Of a stretch of DNA of 12,588 nucleotides, positions 6,251-12,588 are shown piece by piece. The stretch is from JAAYED01 sp040772225 (GTDB lineage Bacteria; Chloroflexota; Anaerolineae; UBA1429), in the NCBI GenBank assembly GCA_040772225.1, contig JAXGYO010000020.1, positions 1 through 12,588 of the forward strand, in the 5' to 3' direction. The position numbers were made by a program, and so were the translations under genes. Position 1 is the stretch's first letter. Every line of letters begins with the position of its first letter. The notes below the pieces were generated by a model, which was given only the letters and a program-made list of their open reading frames with translations, did not search any database and was not told where the DNA came from.

Positions 6251-8191
6251 ATGCGCGCGATCGACGCACCCGCTGAATGGGGCAATCCTCCCGCCTGGCG
6301 GGAAAGGCTCTATGACGGGCTGACGCTTCTGCTGCTCATGTGGCCGGCCACCGGCGGCATGTGGTTGTTGGGTTCCACCCGGGTCTGGGGATACGCGCCG
6401 GGGCTGGTTTTCACCTTGTGCGGATCGATGCTGGTCTTCCTGCGTCCGGTTTTTCTGCGCGGCACTCCCCGTTGGCGGCTTCCTGCGGGGGGCTGGGCCT
6501 GGGTGGCGGTGACGGCCGTCGTGGTGTTGAACATGCGCTGGGCCGCCGTTCCTCTACCGGCTCGTTGGGGAGCCCTGAAATGGATCGCCCTGCTGGCGGC
6601 GGGTTGGAGTTGGACGCAGATGGCGGGGGCTCCCGGCCGGTGGCGCTGGCTGTTGTTCATCCTACTGCTGTCGGTCACCCTGGAAAGCCTCTATGCGCTG
6701 ATCCAAGAGGTAAACGGATCCACCCAGGTGCTTTGGGCACCGCGCCCGAGTCAATATGGCGACCGGGCTAGCGGGACCTATCTGTGTCCCAATCATTTTG
6801 CCAATGTGCTGGCGATGCTGTTTCCCCTCGCCACCGTGCTGGTCTTTCTGCCGTCGGCGGGTCTGCCGCTGCGCCTGATGGCCCTGTATTTCCTGGCGGT
6901 TTCCACGCCGGCCCTCTACTGGTCACTGAGCCGCAGCGGCTGGGGCGGGATGCTTGGCGGATTGCTCGTCACCGGTCTGCTGCTGGCTTGGCGACGCAGC
7001 CGGGCTTGGTTTGGCATCCTGCTGCTGGTCCTGCCCCTGCTGATGGCCTTTTCGGGGTGGGTGGCCTGGAAAACGCTGCCTGGCGTCCAGATGCGGGTTC
7101 AGCAGGTCCTCGATTTGAAGGCAGGGGCCGCCGGAGTCCGCATTCCCATGTGGCGGGATATGCCCGAGATGATTCGCGCGCACCCCCTGGCAGGTCATGG
7201 CGGCGGATCCTTTGTCTGGACCTATCCGCCTTATCAGAAGCATATCGACCAGCATCTGACCTGGGATTATCTGCACAACGAGTACCTGCAGATGCAGGTG
7301 GAATACGGAGCAGTCGGTTTCGGGTTGTTGATGATTGCGCTGGCGTGGAGCGGGCTGGGAACCATGGCTGCGGTGATGAAGACGCGCGGCCGTGCGTCCG
7401 CGGCGCTGCTGGCGGCCGCGGCTGGCGGGTTGGCGGCCAGCCTGATTCAGGCCCTGTTCGATTTCAATTTCCATATCTTTCCCAACCCGCATGTTCTGCT
7501 CTGGACCGGGGGCGTTGCCTGGGGCGTCTGGTTCATGGAGGAGGGAGGAGCCGAGCCTTCCACCGGTTGGCATCGGCGGGTCCGTCCTGCTGCAGCCGTG
7601 GCGGGGGCGGTTGCATGCGGCTGGGCGGCCTGGCAGGCCCTGACGGGCGGCATTTCCTATGCATGGAATCTGAAGGCGGAAATGGCCCGGGCCCGGATGG
7701 AATGGGAGGCGGCGGAATCCTGGTATGCCAAGGCCATCACCTGGGATGACTGGAATTGGCAGCCGCATCTGGGCTGGGGGCATCTGAAGGCTGCTCAGGC
7801 CACCTGGTACCGTCATCCGGACCTGGAATTGGAACAGGCGGGGAAAGAGCGCCTGGCGCAGGAAGCGGCGGGACATTTCCAGCAGGCCCTGGCGCGGAAT
7901 TCATGCGACATGGCGGCGGTGTTTGGCCTGGCCCGCGCCCGAAACGCGCTGGGGGATTCCGAGGCTGCGCTGGAGCTGCTGCGCCGCGCGGCGGCCTATC
8001 AGCACAAGCATGTCTTTTATCGCGAGCAGGTGGGCATCCAACTGGTGCGGATGAAACGCGACCGCGAAGCGCTCGAAGTCTTCCGGAAAAACCTGGCAGA
8101 CGGTGTTGGCCGGGACGTCAGCCGGTTGAACATCCGGTTGTTGGAACGTCGGCTGGCGAAAGAAGCGGTGCCGGCATCGGCCGCGCCTTGA
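6251..8191 (+). CDS. O-antigen ligase / Wzy-like polymerase with C-terminal TPR region
   Basis: A multi-pass inner-membrane protein of 646 aa from ATG 6251. GTG 6224 would add MVACSGGRD and overlap the previous stop, and I see no strong SD for either. About ten to twelve hydrophobic segments span the first 450 residues. The Wzy/WaaL signature lies in its usual place: LSRSGWGG after a membrane helix, then a long periplasmic loop with PMWRDMPEMIRAHPLAGHGGGSF and DYLHNEYLQMQVEYG, containing the Arg and His typical of these glycosyltransferases. They act on undecaprenyl-diphosphate-linked glycans, either polymerising repeat units or ligating the chain. The last 180 residues are soluble, with TPR-like repeats (WYAKAITWDD..., AAGHFQQALARN..., ALELLRRAAAYQ..., EALEVFRKNL), probably protein-protein contacts. 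As the only such enzyme beside Wzz, OPX and barrel genes, polymerase is the more likely role. The stop lies 3 bp from a convergent gene. Confidence 0.92.
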   Translation: MRAIDAPAEWGNPPAWRERLYDGLTLLLLMWPATGGMWLLGSTRVWGYAPGLVFTLCGSMLVFLRPVFLRGTPRWRLPAGGWAWVAVTAVVVLNMRWAAVPLPARWGALKWIALLAAGWSWTQMAGAPGRWRWLLFILLLSVTLESLYALIQEVNGSTQVLWAPRPSQYGDRASGTYLCPNHFANVLAMLFPLATVLVFLPSAGLPLRLMALYFLAVSTPALYWSLSRSGWGGMLGGLLVTGLLLAWRRSRAWFGILLLVLPLLMAFSGWVAWKTLPGVQMRVQQVLDLKAGAAGVRIPMWRDMPEMIRAHPLAGHGGGSFVWTYPPYQKHIDQHLTWDYLHNEYLQMQVEYGAVGFGLLMIALAWSGLGTMAAVMKTRGRASAALLAAAAGGLAASLIQALFDFNFHIFPNPHVLLWTGGVAWGVWFMEEGGAEPSTGWHRRVRPAAAVAGAVACGWAAWQALTGGISYAWNLKAEMARARMEWEAAESWYAKAITWDDWNWQPHLGWGHLKAAQATWYRHPDLELEQAGKERLAQEAAGHFQQALARNSCDMAAVFGLARARNALGDSEAALELLRRAAAYQHKHVFYREQVGIQLVRMKRDREALEVFRKNLADGVGRDVSRLNIRLLERRLAKEAVPASAAP

Positions 8192-8194
8192 TCG

Positions 8195-9115
8195 CTACGC
8201 CTGCCAGCGGGGGCAGACGCGCAGGAAGGAGCAGGTCTTGCAGGGCGCGTCGCTGGCCGCGCAGTCGAAATTGCGGCCGTCGCCGCCGTCGTTCGTCTCG
8301 GGATTTTCAAGAGGGAAGAGCATTTCGTCGGCGGAGTCGCGGATGAAGTCCCGCAGCGTCTCCATGTCGTCGGCGGAAAAGACCAAGGTTTCGCACCAGT
8401 CATGGACGGGATTGAACACCACCGCCTCGATCTCTTCAGGCGCGGAAGTCCATCGGTCCAGCGCCAAAAGCGCATAGACGCCGAGCTGTACACGGTGGCG
8501 GGCCGAATCGGCCTCGCCGGTCTTCCAGTCGTACAGGACAACCCGGCCGGCGCGCCGGACCACCAGATCGGGCACCGCGAAGACCTTGAGGCCATCGAGC
8601 AGAAAATGGGTCCGGCGTTCCACGGCCAGAAAGGCGTCGCCGGGCAGCGTGCGCAATTCCTGCCAGATGGGGGAGGCCAGAAAAGACCGAATAGCCCGAC
8701 CAACCCGTTCGACGGCGGCCTGCCATTCTTCGGCGGGGAGTTCCAGTCCGTATTCATGCTCGAAAAGACCCACGAGGTGGACCGGATCCGCCTGGTAGGC
8801 GCCGGAGCGCGATTGCCGGAATTCCTGACGCATCTGTTCGATCTGGCGGGCTGCTACAGTGGTGGCCAAGTCGGCAGCGGAATCTTTCCGCGCCCGGTTC
8901 AGGAGGTGCTGGAGCGCCTGATGAACATGGTGTCCGGCCCACTGCTGGCGGGTGAGAAGGCGTTTCAGGCGGTACAGGTCGCGCGTCACCGCCGGGGCGG
9001 TTTCCTTCCAGCCGCCCCACGCCCCGTAATAGGCAAAGTAATAGCGTTTCAGGCAGGCCTGGAACATCTCGTGCCGCGCGTGCGACCAGGAAAAATCGTT
9101 GGTCAGCGTGCTCAT
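8195..9115 (-). CDS. Fe-S PD-(D/E)XK nuclease (Cas4/AddB C-terminal-like, RecB family)
   Basis: 306 aa. It resembles the stand-alone RecB-type nuclease domain (PDDEXK_1 group). Motifs in order: SHARHEMFQACLKRYYF with C21; an N-terminal His (H65 in GHHVHQAL); E166; D183 in AVPDLVV; the catalytic DWKTG (D196, K198); and QLGVYA (Q210, Y214). C-terminal cysteines C292-x2-C295-x5-C301, together with C21, match the four-cysteine 4Fe-4S arrangement of AddB, Cas4 and Dna2; C285 is extra. It probably cleaves or resects DNA ends, either alone or with a helicase encoded elsewhere. The ATG at 9113-9115 overlaps the serine dehydratase stop (ATGA) and has no SD of its own, so translation is probably coupled. 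The frame is open for another 58 codons upstream, but that stretch is the other gene's sequence. No cas1, cas2 or CRISPR repeats are present, so a CRISPR role is unsupported. Confidence 0.88.
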   Translation of the reverse strand: MSTLTNDFSWSHARHEMFQACLKRYYFAYYGAWGGWKETAPAVTRDLYRLKRLLTRQQWAGHHVHQALQHLLNRARKDSAADLATTVAARQIEQMRQEFRQSRSGAYQADPVHLVGLFEHEYGLELPAEEWQAAVERVGRAIRSFLASPIWQELRTLPGDAFLAVERRTHFLLDGLKVFAVPDLVVRRAGRVVLYDWKTGEADSARHRVQLGVYALLALDRWTSAPEEIEAVVFNPVHDWCETLVFSADDMETLRDFIRDSADEMLFPLENPETNDGGDGRNFDCAASDAPCKTCSFLRVCPRWQA

Positions 9116-10362
9116 GGCGGCGGCTGCAGGCGGCGTTCGATGTCGCGTCGCCAGAGGCGGGCGAGGCCGCCGCCGGCCGTTTCGCGGTAGGCGGCCTGCA
9201 AGTCGCGACCAGTGCGATTCATCACTTCGATAACGTCGTCGAAGCTGACCAGATGGCGGCCGTCGGTCAGCAGGGTGAACGCCGCGCATTCGATGGCCCG
9301 GAGCGCCGCGTTCATGTTGCGCTCAATGCACGGAATCTGCACATAGCCTTCGATGGGATCGCAGGTGAGGCCCAGGTTGTGTTCCATGGCCATTTCGGCG
9401 GCGTATTCGATCTGCTGGAGCGAAGCACTCATGAGCTGCGCAACCGCCGCCGCCGCCATCGAACAGGCCGAGCCGATCTCGGCCTGGCAGCCCGCCTCCG
9501 CGCCCGAGACGGTGGCGTTGGCGCGGATGGAGGCGCCAAACAGGCCGGCGGTCGCCAAGGCTTCGAGGATTCGTTGCGTCGGCATGCGCCGGATGGTCTT
9601 GAAGAAATACAGTACGGCGGGAAGCACGCCGGCGGCCCCGCACGACGGGGCTGTGACCACCTGCATGCCCGCGGCGTTCTCCTCGGCCACCGCCAGCGCG
9701 AAGGCGGCCAGCAGGCCCATCTCGCGCGGGGTGCCCTTGAGATGTTGCGCCCGGTGCCAGGTCGTGCCGGCCCGCCGGGCCAGTTCCAGGGTACCCGGCA
9801 GGATGATCTGTTTGCTGGTGAGCCCCCGCTTGACCGTGTCGCGCATGGCGGTCCAGATCCGTTCGAGGCGCGGCCACACATCGGGTTCGGTTTGCGCCAC
9901 CAGCTGCCAGAAGGTGAGGTGATGCGCGCGGCAATAATCCATGGCTTCATCGATGTTGCCCACGGGATAATCCACGGGTGCGGTGCGGGCCACGGGGGTG
10001 CCATCGGGTTCGCGCAGGTTGCCGCCGCCCACGCTGCAAACCGTCCATTCCTTCAAGACCGCGCCGGCGGCGTCAAACGACTCGAATTTCATCGTGTTGG
10101 GGTGCGGCAGGTCGGTGCGGTCCGGATCGAAGACGATTTCAGCCCGAACGGGGTCGAAGGTGCGCACGAGCGTCCGATCTGTCCAGTGTCCGCGTCCCGT
10201 GGCCGCCAGGCTGCCGTACAGCGTGACCCGGATGCGCGCCGGGGGGGCGGACAGCGATTCCAAAAACAGGCGCGCGGCGCGCTGGGGCCCGATGCTGTGG
10301 GTGCTCGAAGGCCCGGCCCCGATGGCATAGACCTCGAAAATGGATTGGAGCCGGATGCTCAC
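9112..10362 (-). CDS. sdaA: L-serine dehydratase (L-serine ammonia-lyase), iron-sulfur type
   Basis: A single-chain L-serine deaminase of 416 aa, converting L-serine to pyruvate and ammonia in the cytoplasm with a 4Fe-4S cluster. The N-terminal beta domain carries FEVYAIGAGPSSTHSIGPQRAA (9-30). The catalytic alpha domain has TAPSCGAAGVLPAV (237-250), GAEAGCQAEIGSACSMAAA (287-305) and EHNLGLTCDP...VQIPCIERN (327-349). C292, C334 and C345 are spaced 42 and 11 residues apart, as the cluster ligands of characterised type 2 enzymes. The chain ends RRLQPPP and has no C-terminal Cys, the residue that caps the cluster's fourth iron in the Legionella enzyme, so that detail differs here. It starts with GTG inside a GTGA overlap with the MauE-like stop and lacks an SD, implying coupled translation. 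Its link to the redox and nuclease neighbours is unexplained; the three enzymes may share only an operon. Confidence 0.96.
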   Translation of the reverse strand: MSIRLQSIFEVYAIGAGPSSTHSIGPQRAARLFLESLSAPPARIRVTLYGSLAATGRGHWTDRTLVRTFDPVRAEIVFDPDRTDLPHPNTMKFESFDAAGAVLKEWTVCSVGGGNLREPDGTPVARTAPVDYPVGNIDEAMDYCRAHHLTFWQLVAQTEPDVWPRLERIWTAMRDTVKRGLTSKQIILPGTLELARRAGTTWHRAQHLKGTPREMGLLAAFALAVAEENAAGMQVVTAPSCGAAGVLPAVLYFFKTIRRMPTQRILEALATAGLFGASIRANATVSGAEAGCQAEIGSACSMAAAAVAQLMSASLQQIEYAAEMAMEHNLGLTCDPIEGYVQIPCIERNMNAALRAIECAAFTLLTDGRHLVSFDDVIEVMNRTGRDLQAAYRETAGGGLARLWRRDIERRLQPPP

Positions 10363-10817
10363 GGGGCCTGCGGGTCCGGGGGACTAGGGCGCAGACGGAG
10401 GCCGTCGAGGAACACGGCCGCCGCCAGCCAGATCAGCGCGACGTTGCGGACCAGGTTCCAGCCATCGGACACCGCCGCGTCGGCGCGCGTGGAAAAGCAG
10501 CCGCACGAGGCCTCGATTCCGCGCGCCAGGTTCAGGGATATGGCGGCCGTGAACACCGCCAGCATGCCCATGATGATCAGGGCGCCTGCCGCGCGCCAGC
10601 GCGGCCGGGCCGCCAGCACCGCCGCCCCCGAGACCAGCTCGATCCACGGCAGCAGAATGGCCAGGATGTTGACGAGGCTGCCCGGCAGGATGCGGTAACG
10701 ATACACGGCCAGCGCGAAGGATTCCGGATCGCGGATCTTGGCCACGCAGGCGGTCAAAAACAGTCCGGCCACCGCCAACCGGGCCAGCCAGAGGAATACG
10801 GGCCGAATCCGGTTCAT
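10359..10817 (-). CDS. MauE/DoxX-like redox-associated membrane protein
   Basis: 152 aa with four predicted membrane helices: about 6-24, 47-69, 76-98 and 124-139. The sequence around K27 (LTACVAKIRDPESFALAVYRYRILP) and the CGCF motif (C105, C107) fit the MauE family of DoxX-like proteins. In methylamine-utilisation clusters, MauE acts with the thioredoxin-like MauD in disulfide formation of a periplasmic subunit. Basic residues at the N-terminus, between TM2 and TM3 (RPRWR) and at the C-terminus place both ends inside, so the CGC loop (100-123) faces the periplasm. ATG 10815-10817 overlaps the rhodanese stop (ATGA), and a G9 run four bases upstream acts as an SD-like sequence. The frame is open upstream for 14 codons through that run, starting at another ATG. 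I reject that start because the family begins at the first helix. No thioredoxin-like partner is nearby; the membrane rhodanese may fill that role. Confidence 0.85.
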   Translation of the reverse strand: MNRIRPVFLWLARLAVAGLFLTACVAKIRDPESFALAVYRYRILPGSLVNILAILLPWIELVSGAAVLAARPRWRAAGALIIMGMLAVFTAAISLNLARGIEASCGCFSTRADAAVSDGWNLVRNVALIWLAAAVFLDGLRLRPSPPDPQAP

Positions 10818-11338
10818 GGTTCCCCCCCCCGCGCCACCCGGCCGCCGTACTCCGTCCATTCCGCATAGCCGCCGGGATAAAGCGTCACATCTTCAAATCC
10901 GTATTCGCGGAGCTTCAAGGCCAGTTCCAGCGCATCGGCGCAGTTCGCACCGTCGCAATACAGCAGGAGGGGGGTCTGCGGAGTCAGGAGGGCGGCATAG
11001 TCTCCCAGGCGTTCCTCGGCCTGGCCCACCGGCAGACTGAGGGCGCCCGGCAGGTGTCCCGCCTCATAGTTCTCGGGCTCGCGCGCGTCCAGAACGACCG
11101 TGGCGGAATCCTGAAGCCGCACGCGCACACCCGGCAGGAATACGACCGGAACGCCGGCGCGAAAGGCGCGGTGCTCAATATGGTGTTTCCAGTCGCCGAC
11201 CCAGGGCAGGCGCGCGGAGGAAGGGCGGGTCAGGTTGGCGAAGATCCCCAGGACGATGGCCAGCGCCAGCAGGACGGAGATATCGCCAAGCAGCCGGTAG
11301 ATCTCTCCGCGCCGGACAGCCAGACCGCCGGGATTCAT
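10814..11338 (-). CDS. Membrane-anchored periplasmic rhodanese-like protein
   Basis: 174 aa. A basic N-terminus (AVRRGEIYR) precedes one membrane helix (about 19-36, DISVLLALAIVLGIFANL), so the rest should face the periplasm. The rhodanese-homology domain covers about 72-170: VVLDAREPENYEAGHLPGALSLP (81-103), the active-site segment LLLYCDGANCADALELALKLREYGF (124-148) and VTLYPGGYAEW (151-161). The catalytic-position cysteine is C128, with a second cysteine C133 in the same loop (CxxxxC). Rhodanese domains carry sulfur as a Cys persulfide; the paired cysteines might instead cycle through a disulfide. ATG 11336-11338 overlaps the DUF1573 stop (ATGA). The last codons read through a G9 run (10822-10830) just before the stop, where one inserted base would join this frame to the MauE-like gene. 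Substrate and partners are unknown. Confidence 0.9.
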   Translation of the reverse strand: MNPGGLAVRRGEIYRLLGDISVLLALAIVLGIFANLTRPSSARLPWVGDWKHHIEHRAFRAGVPVVFLPGVRVRLQDSATVVLDAREPENYEAGHLPGALSLPVGQAEERLGDYAALLTPQTPLLLYCDGANCADALELALKLREYGFEDVTLYPGGYAEWTEYGGRVARGGEP

Positions 11339-12108
11339 TGAGCCTGGGCCGGGGTCGGTTCCTCGGCGGGGGCCGGGGCCGGAGCGGCGACCACAAAGGC
11401 TGCCACGGGTATGCTGATCTCCGGCGGATTCGCCAGGCTGGTCTTGATGATCAGCGAGCCGCTGATGTTGCCTTCGGGGAGGGCGGGATCCAGCGCCACC
11501 TCAAACCGGTGCACAGTGCCGTCCGCACCGGGCTCGGCGGCAATCGGCGTCACCACCAGTCCGGGATTGGTCGTGCGGTACTCCACGATCTGGATGGGGC
11601 CCTTGCCGGAAATGATCTCGACGGTACGGCGGCGTTCCGCGCCGGGTTCGATGCGTCCGAAAAAGAGGGTGGAGGGCTGGGCGCGCAGGGCATTGACGAT
11701 GGTTCCCTTTAGCTGCAGGTTCAGCACCGGGGTCTTGGGATCGTTACTGTTGACCGTGATGGTCTTGATTTGCATGCCGTTCCGGCCGCGCAGATCGAAC
11801 CGGGCCTGGATGGTCCCCTCCGCGCCGGGCGCGATGACGTTCTGCGAAGGCTTCACGGCGGTACAACCGCACGAGGCGCGCACGCTGGTGATTTCGAGCG
11901 AAACCTCCCCCTCGTTGCGGATGACGTAGTTATGCTCTACGACCTCGGTGCTTTCGCGCTCGCCGAAGTCGAAGATCGGCTCCGGGGCGATAATGCGGGG
12001 TGCGGGAGTCTCCTCGAGGGCGGCAGTCTCGGCCGGTGCCTCCTGCGCCGGGACCGGCAGGGCCAGCAGGAAGACCAGGAAAAGGGCGGAAAGAATGTGT
12101 GTTTTCAT
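11335..12108 (-). CDS. Exported DUF1573 protein
   Basis: 257 aa with a signal peptide (MKTHILSALFLVFLLALPVPA, cleavage near AQEAP). The DUF1573 module is clear: FDFGERESTEVVEHNYVIRNEG (46-67), ITSVRASCGCTAVKP (73-87) with C80 and C82, IAPGAEGTIQARFDLRGRNG (92-111) and ITVNSNDP (117-124). A second Ig-like beta-sandwich follows (about 140-238). The C-terminus is a Pro/Ala/Glu tail. The function of DUF1573 is not established; the conserved CGC motif and extracytoplasmic location are family features. It is the first of five genes joined by 4-nt overlaps, directly before a membrane rhodanese and a MauE-like protein that also have periplasmic cysteine pairs. SD is weak (GAAGAA, 3-8 nt upstream). 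The metallo-hydrolase gene ends 44 nt upstream on the same strand. Confidence 0.93.
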   Translation of the reverse strand: MKTHILSALFLVFLLALPVPAQEAPAETAALEETPAPRIIAPEPIFDFGERESTEVVEHNYVIRNEGEVSLEITSVRASCGCTAVKPSQNVIAPGAEGTIQARFDLRGRNGMQIKTITVNSNDPKTPVLNLQLKGTIVNALRAQPSTLFFGRIEPGAERRRTVEIISGKGPIQIVEYRTTNPGLVVTPIAAEPGADGTVHRFEVALDPALPEGNISGSLIIKTSLANPPEISIPVAAFVVAAPAPAPAEEPTPAQAQ

Positions 12109-12116
12109 GATTCTTC

Positions 12117-12145
12117 AGTCTACCGCAACCGCCCCGGGGCATCAA
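12117..12145 (-). promoter_or_regulatory. Tentative promoter just upstream of the DUF1573 gene
   Basis: On the minus strand, TTGATG (12140-12145) and TAGACT (12117-12122) are separated by 17 bp, each matching the sigma70 consensus at four of six bases. The spacer contains the palindrome CCCCGGGG. If used, the start site would fall only a few bases before the ATG, giving a nearly leaderless mRNA. This would fit the weak SD, but the match could be chance. Confidence 0.25.
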
Positions 12146-12152
12146 GTCCGCT

Positions 12153-12588
12153 TCAAAACTCGATTTGAAGGCCATCATAGGCCGGTTCCATGCCGGTCGG
12201 CAGGAGGTCGGCGGCCTGGGCATGCGAAACTTCGTGGCACAAATGAATCACCAGGGAACGGCGGGCTCCGATCTGCTGGAGTGCGGCCCCCGCTTCCTCG
12301 AAATTCATATGGGTGGGGTGGGGCCGGATACGCAAGGCGTCGATCACGGCCAGATCCGCGCCGTGGCAGAGGGCAACCGTTTCCGGCGGCAGGTGCTTGC
12401 AGTCGGGAATGGCGGCCAAGGTGCGTCCGCCGTGTTCGATTTTCCAGCCGATCATGTCGGCGCGGCCATGGGCGGCCGGCAGGGGCGTCAGGCGGATGCC
12501 GTGGAACTCGAAGGGGCCGTCGGGCACCCGCAGCTCGATGCGCGCCAGCGAAGTGCCGGGGATGGGCGGCCGATCAAGATAGTCGAAG
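12153..12588 (-). CDS. MBL-fold metallo-hydrolase, PhnP-like (5' part outside window)
   Basis: The minus frame is open from the right edge to the stop at 12153-12155, giving the last 145 residues. Visible are FDYLDRPPIPGTS, PLPAAHGRADMIGWKIEHGG (a metal-ligand His and a glycine-containing turn), LAAIPDCKHLPPE (the Asp/Cys position where PhnP-like proteins read TDT or TDC), DLAVIDALRIRPHPTHMNFEEA (IDAL and PTH, further likely ligands) and LVIHLCHEVSHAQ. The order matches the C-terminal half of the beta-lactamase_B_2 / PhnP phosphodiesterase-like group. The HxHxDH motif would lie upstream, outside the window. Whether the substrate is a cyclic nucleotide, RNA or another phosphodiester cannot be told. 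A GTG at 12525-12527 could be mistaken for the start, but the conserved fold continues through it. The stop is 44 nt from the DUF1573 start, so it may head the same transcript. Confidence 0.85.
   Translation of the reverse strand, partial: FDYLDRPPIPGTSLARIELRVPDGPFEFHGIRLTPLPAAHGRADMIGWKIEHGGRTLAAIPDCKHLPPETVALCHGADLAVIDALRIRPHPTHMNFEEAGAALQQIGARRSLVIHLCHEVSHAQAADLLPTGMEPAYDGLQIEF

Noticed and set aside
6923..7876. 317-codon minus-strand open frame
   Set aside because: Antisense to the Wzy/WaaL-like gene; Pro/Gln/Arg-rich translation without domain or start signal.
8195..9115. Cas4 of a CRISPR system
   Set aside because: The cysteine and PD-(D/E)XK pattern is Cas4-like, but there are no cas1, cas2 or effector genes and no spaced direct repeats in the window. 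A housekeeping or stand-alone RecB-type nuclease is simpler.
9116..9289. N-terminal extension of the nuclease frame
   Set aside because: The extra 58 codons are Arg/Pro-rich and lie within sdaA. The ATGA overlap at 9112-9115 is the natural start and the RecB-like motif begins right after it.
9253..10698. 481-codon plus-strand open frame
   Set aside because: It lies antisense to the serine dehydratase and MauE-like genes, whose family motifs are unmistakable. Its translation is rich in Arg/Gly/His with no recognisable domain; long antisense frames are common in GC-rich DNA.
12153..12527. Complete 124-codon gene starting at GTG 12527
   Set aside because: The frame stays open to the right edge and the extra residues fit an MBL-fold protein; half of the fold, including HxHxDH, would be missing if it began here.

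Overview
The window looks like chromosomal DNA from a GC-rich (by eye a little over 60% G+C), diderm bacterium. It encodes two outer-membrane components, a lipobox protein, a type II secretion pseudopilin and several Sec-exported proteins. The combination of DUF1573, a membrane rhodanese and a MauE/DoxX-like protein, with FHA and BY-kinase/polysaccharide-export genes, suggests the PVC group (Kiritimatiellota, Verrucomicrobiota or Lentisphaerota). That placement is inference; no rRNA or other marker is present. Coding density is very high. The longest gap between genes is 226 bp, and I see no tRNA, rRNA, CRISPR array, transposase or phage gene.

Left block (1-933, minus strand): a tail-anchored FHA-domain protein is followed by a type II secretion minor pseudopilin (GspJ-like) that runs off the left edge. 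The two genes may form an operon.

Central block (1160-8191, plus strand): this is a polysaccharide assembly and export operon behind a plausible sigma70-type promoter (TTGACG-17-CATTAT, 1052-1080). In order it encodes a 201-aa exported protein of unknown function, an outer-membrane beta-barrel in which I count about 18 candidate strands, a Wzz/BY-kinase fusion (chain-length and tyrosine autokinase protein), a proline-rich SLBB/OPX export lipoprotein, and a Wzy/WaaL-like polymerase or ligase with a TPR-like tail. No glycosyltransferase or flippase lies in the window, so the sugar-building genes must be elsewhere. The OPX protein lacks a C-terminal membrane helix, so the neighbouring barrel is a good candidate for the outer-membrane conduit. 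Two tandem GC-rich hairpins separate the barrel gene from the kinase gene.

Right block (8195-12588, minus strand): a PhnP-like metallo-hydrolase fragment is followed by five genes in the order DUF1573, membrane rhodanese, MauE-like membrane protein, L-serine dehydratase and Fe-S PD-(D/E)XK nuclease. All four junctions in this five-gene run are 4-nt ATGA/GTGA overlaps. The first three products look periplasm-facing and carry CxC or CxxxxC cysteine pairs; DUF1573 and MauE share the pentapeptide ASCGC. This suggests a periplasmic thiol or sulfur relay. The last two products both carry cysteine patterns typical of Fe-S proteins. The central and right operons converge with only 3 bp between their stop codons.

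Of note are two 9-base G/C homopolymers at functional hinges. One lies between the FHA domain and its membrane anchor. The other lies at the rhodanese/MauE junction, where a one-base insertion would fuse the two reading frames.
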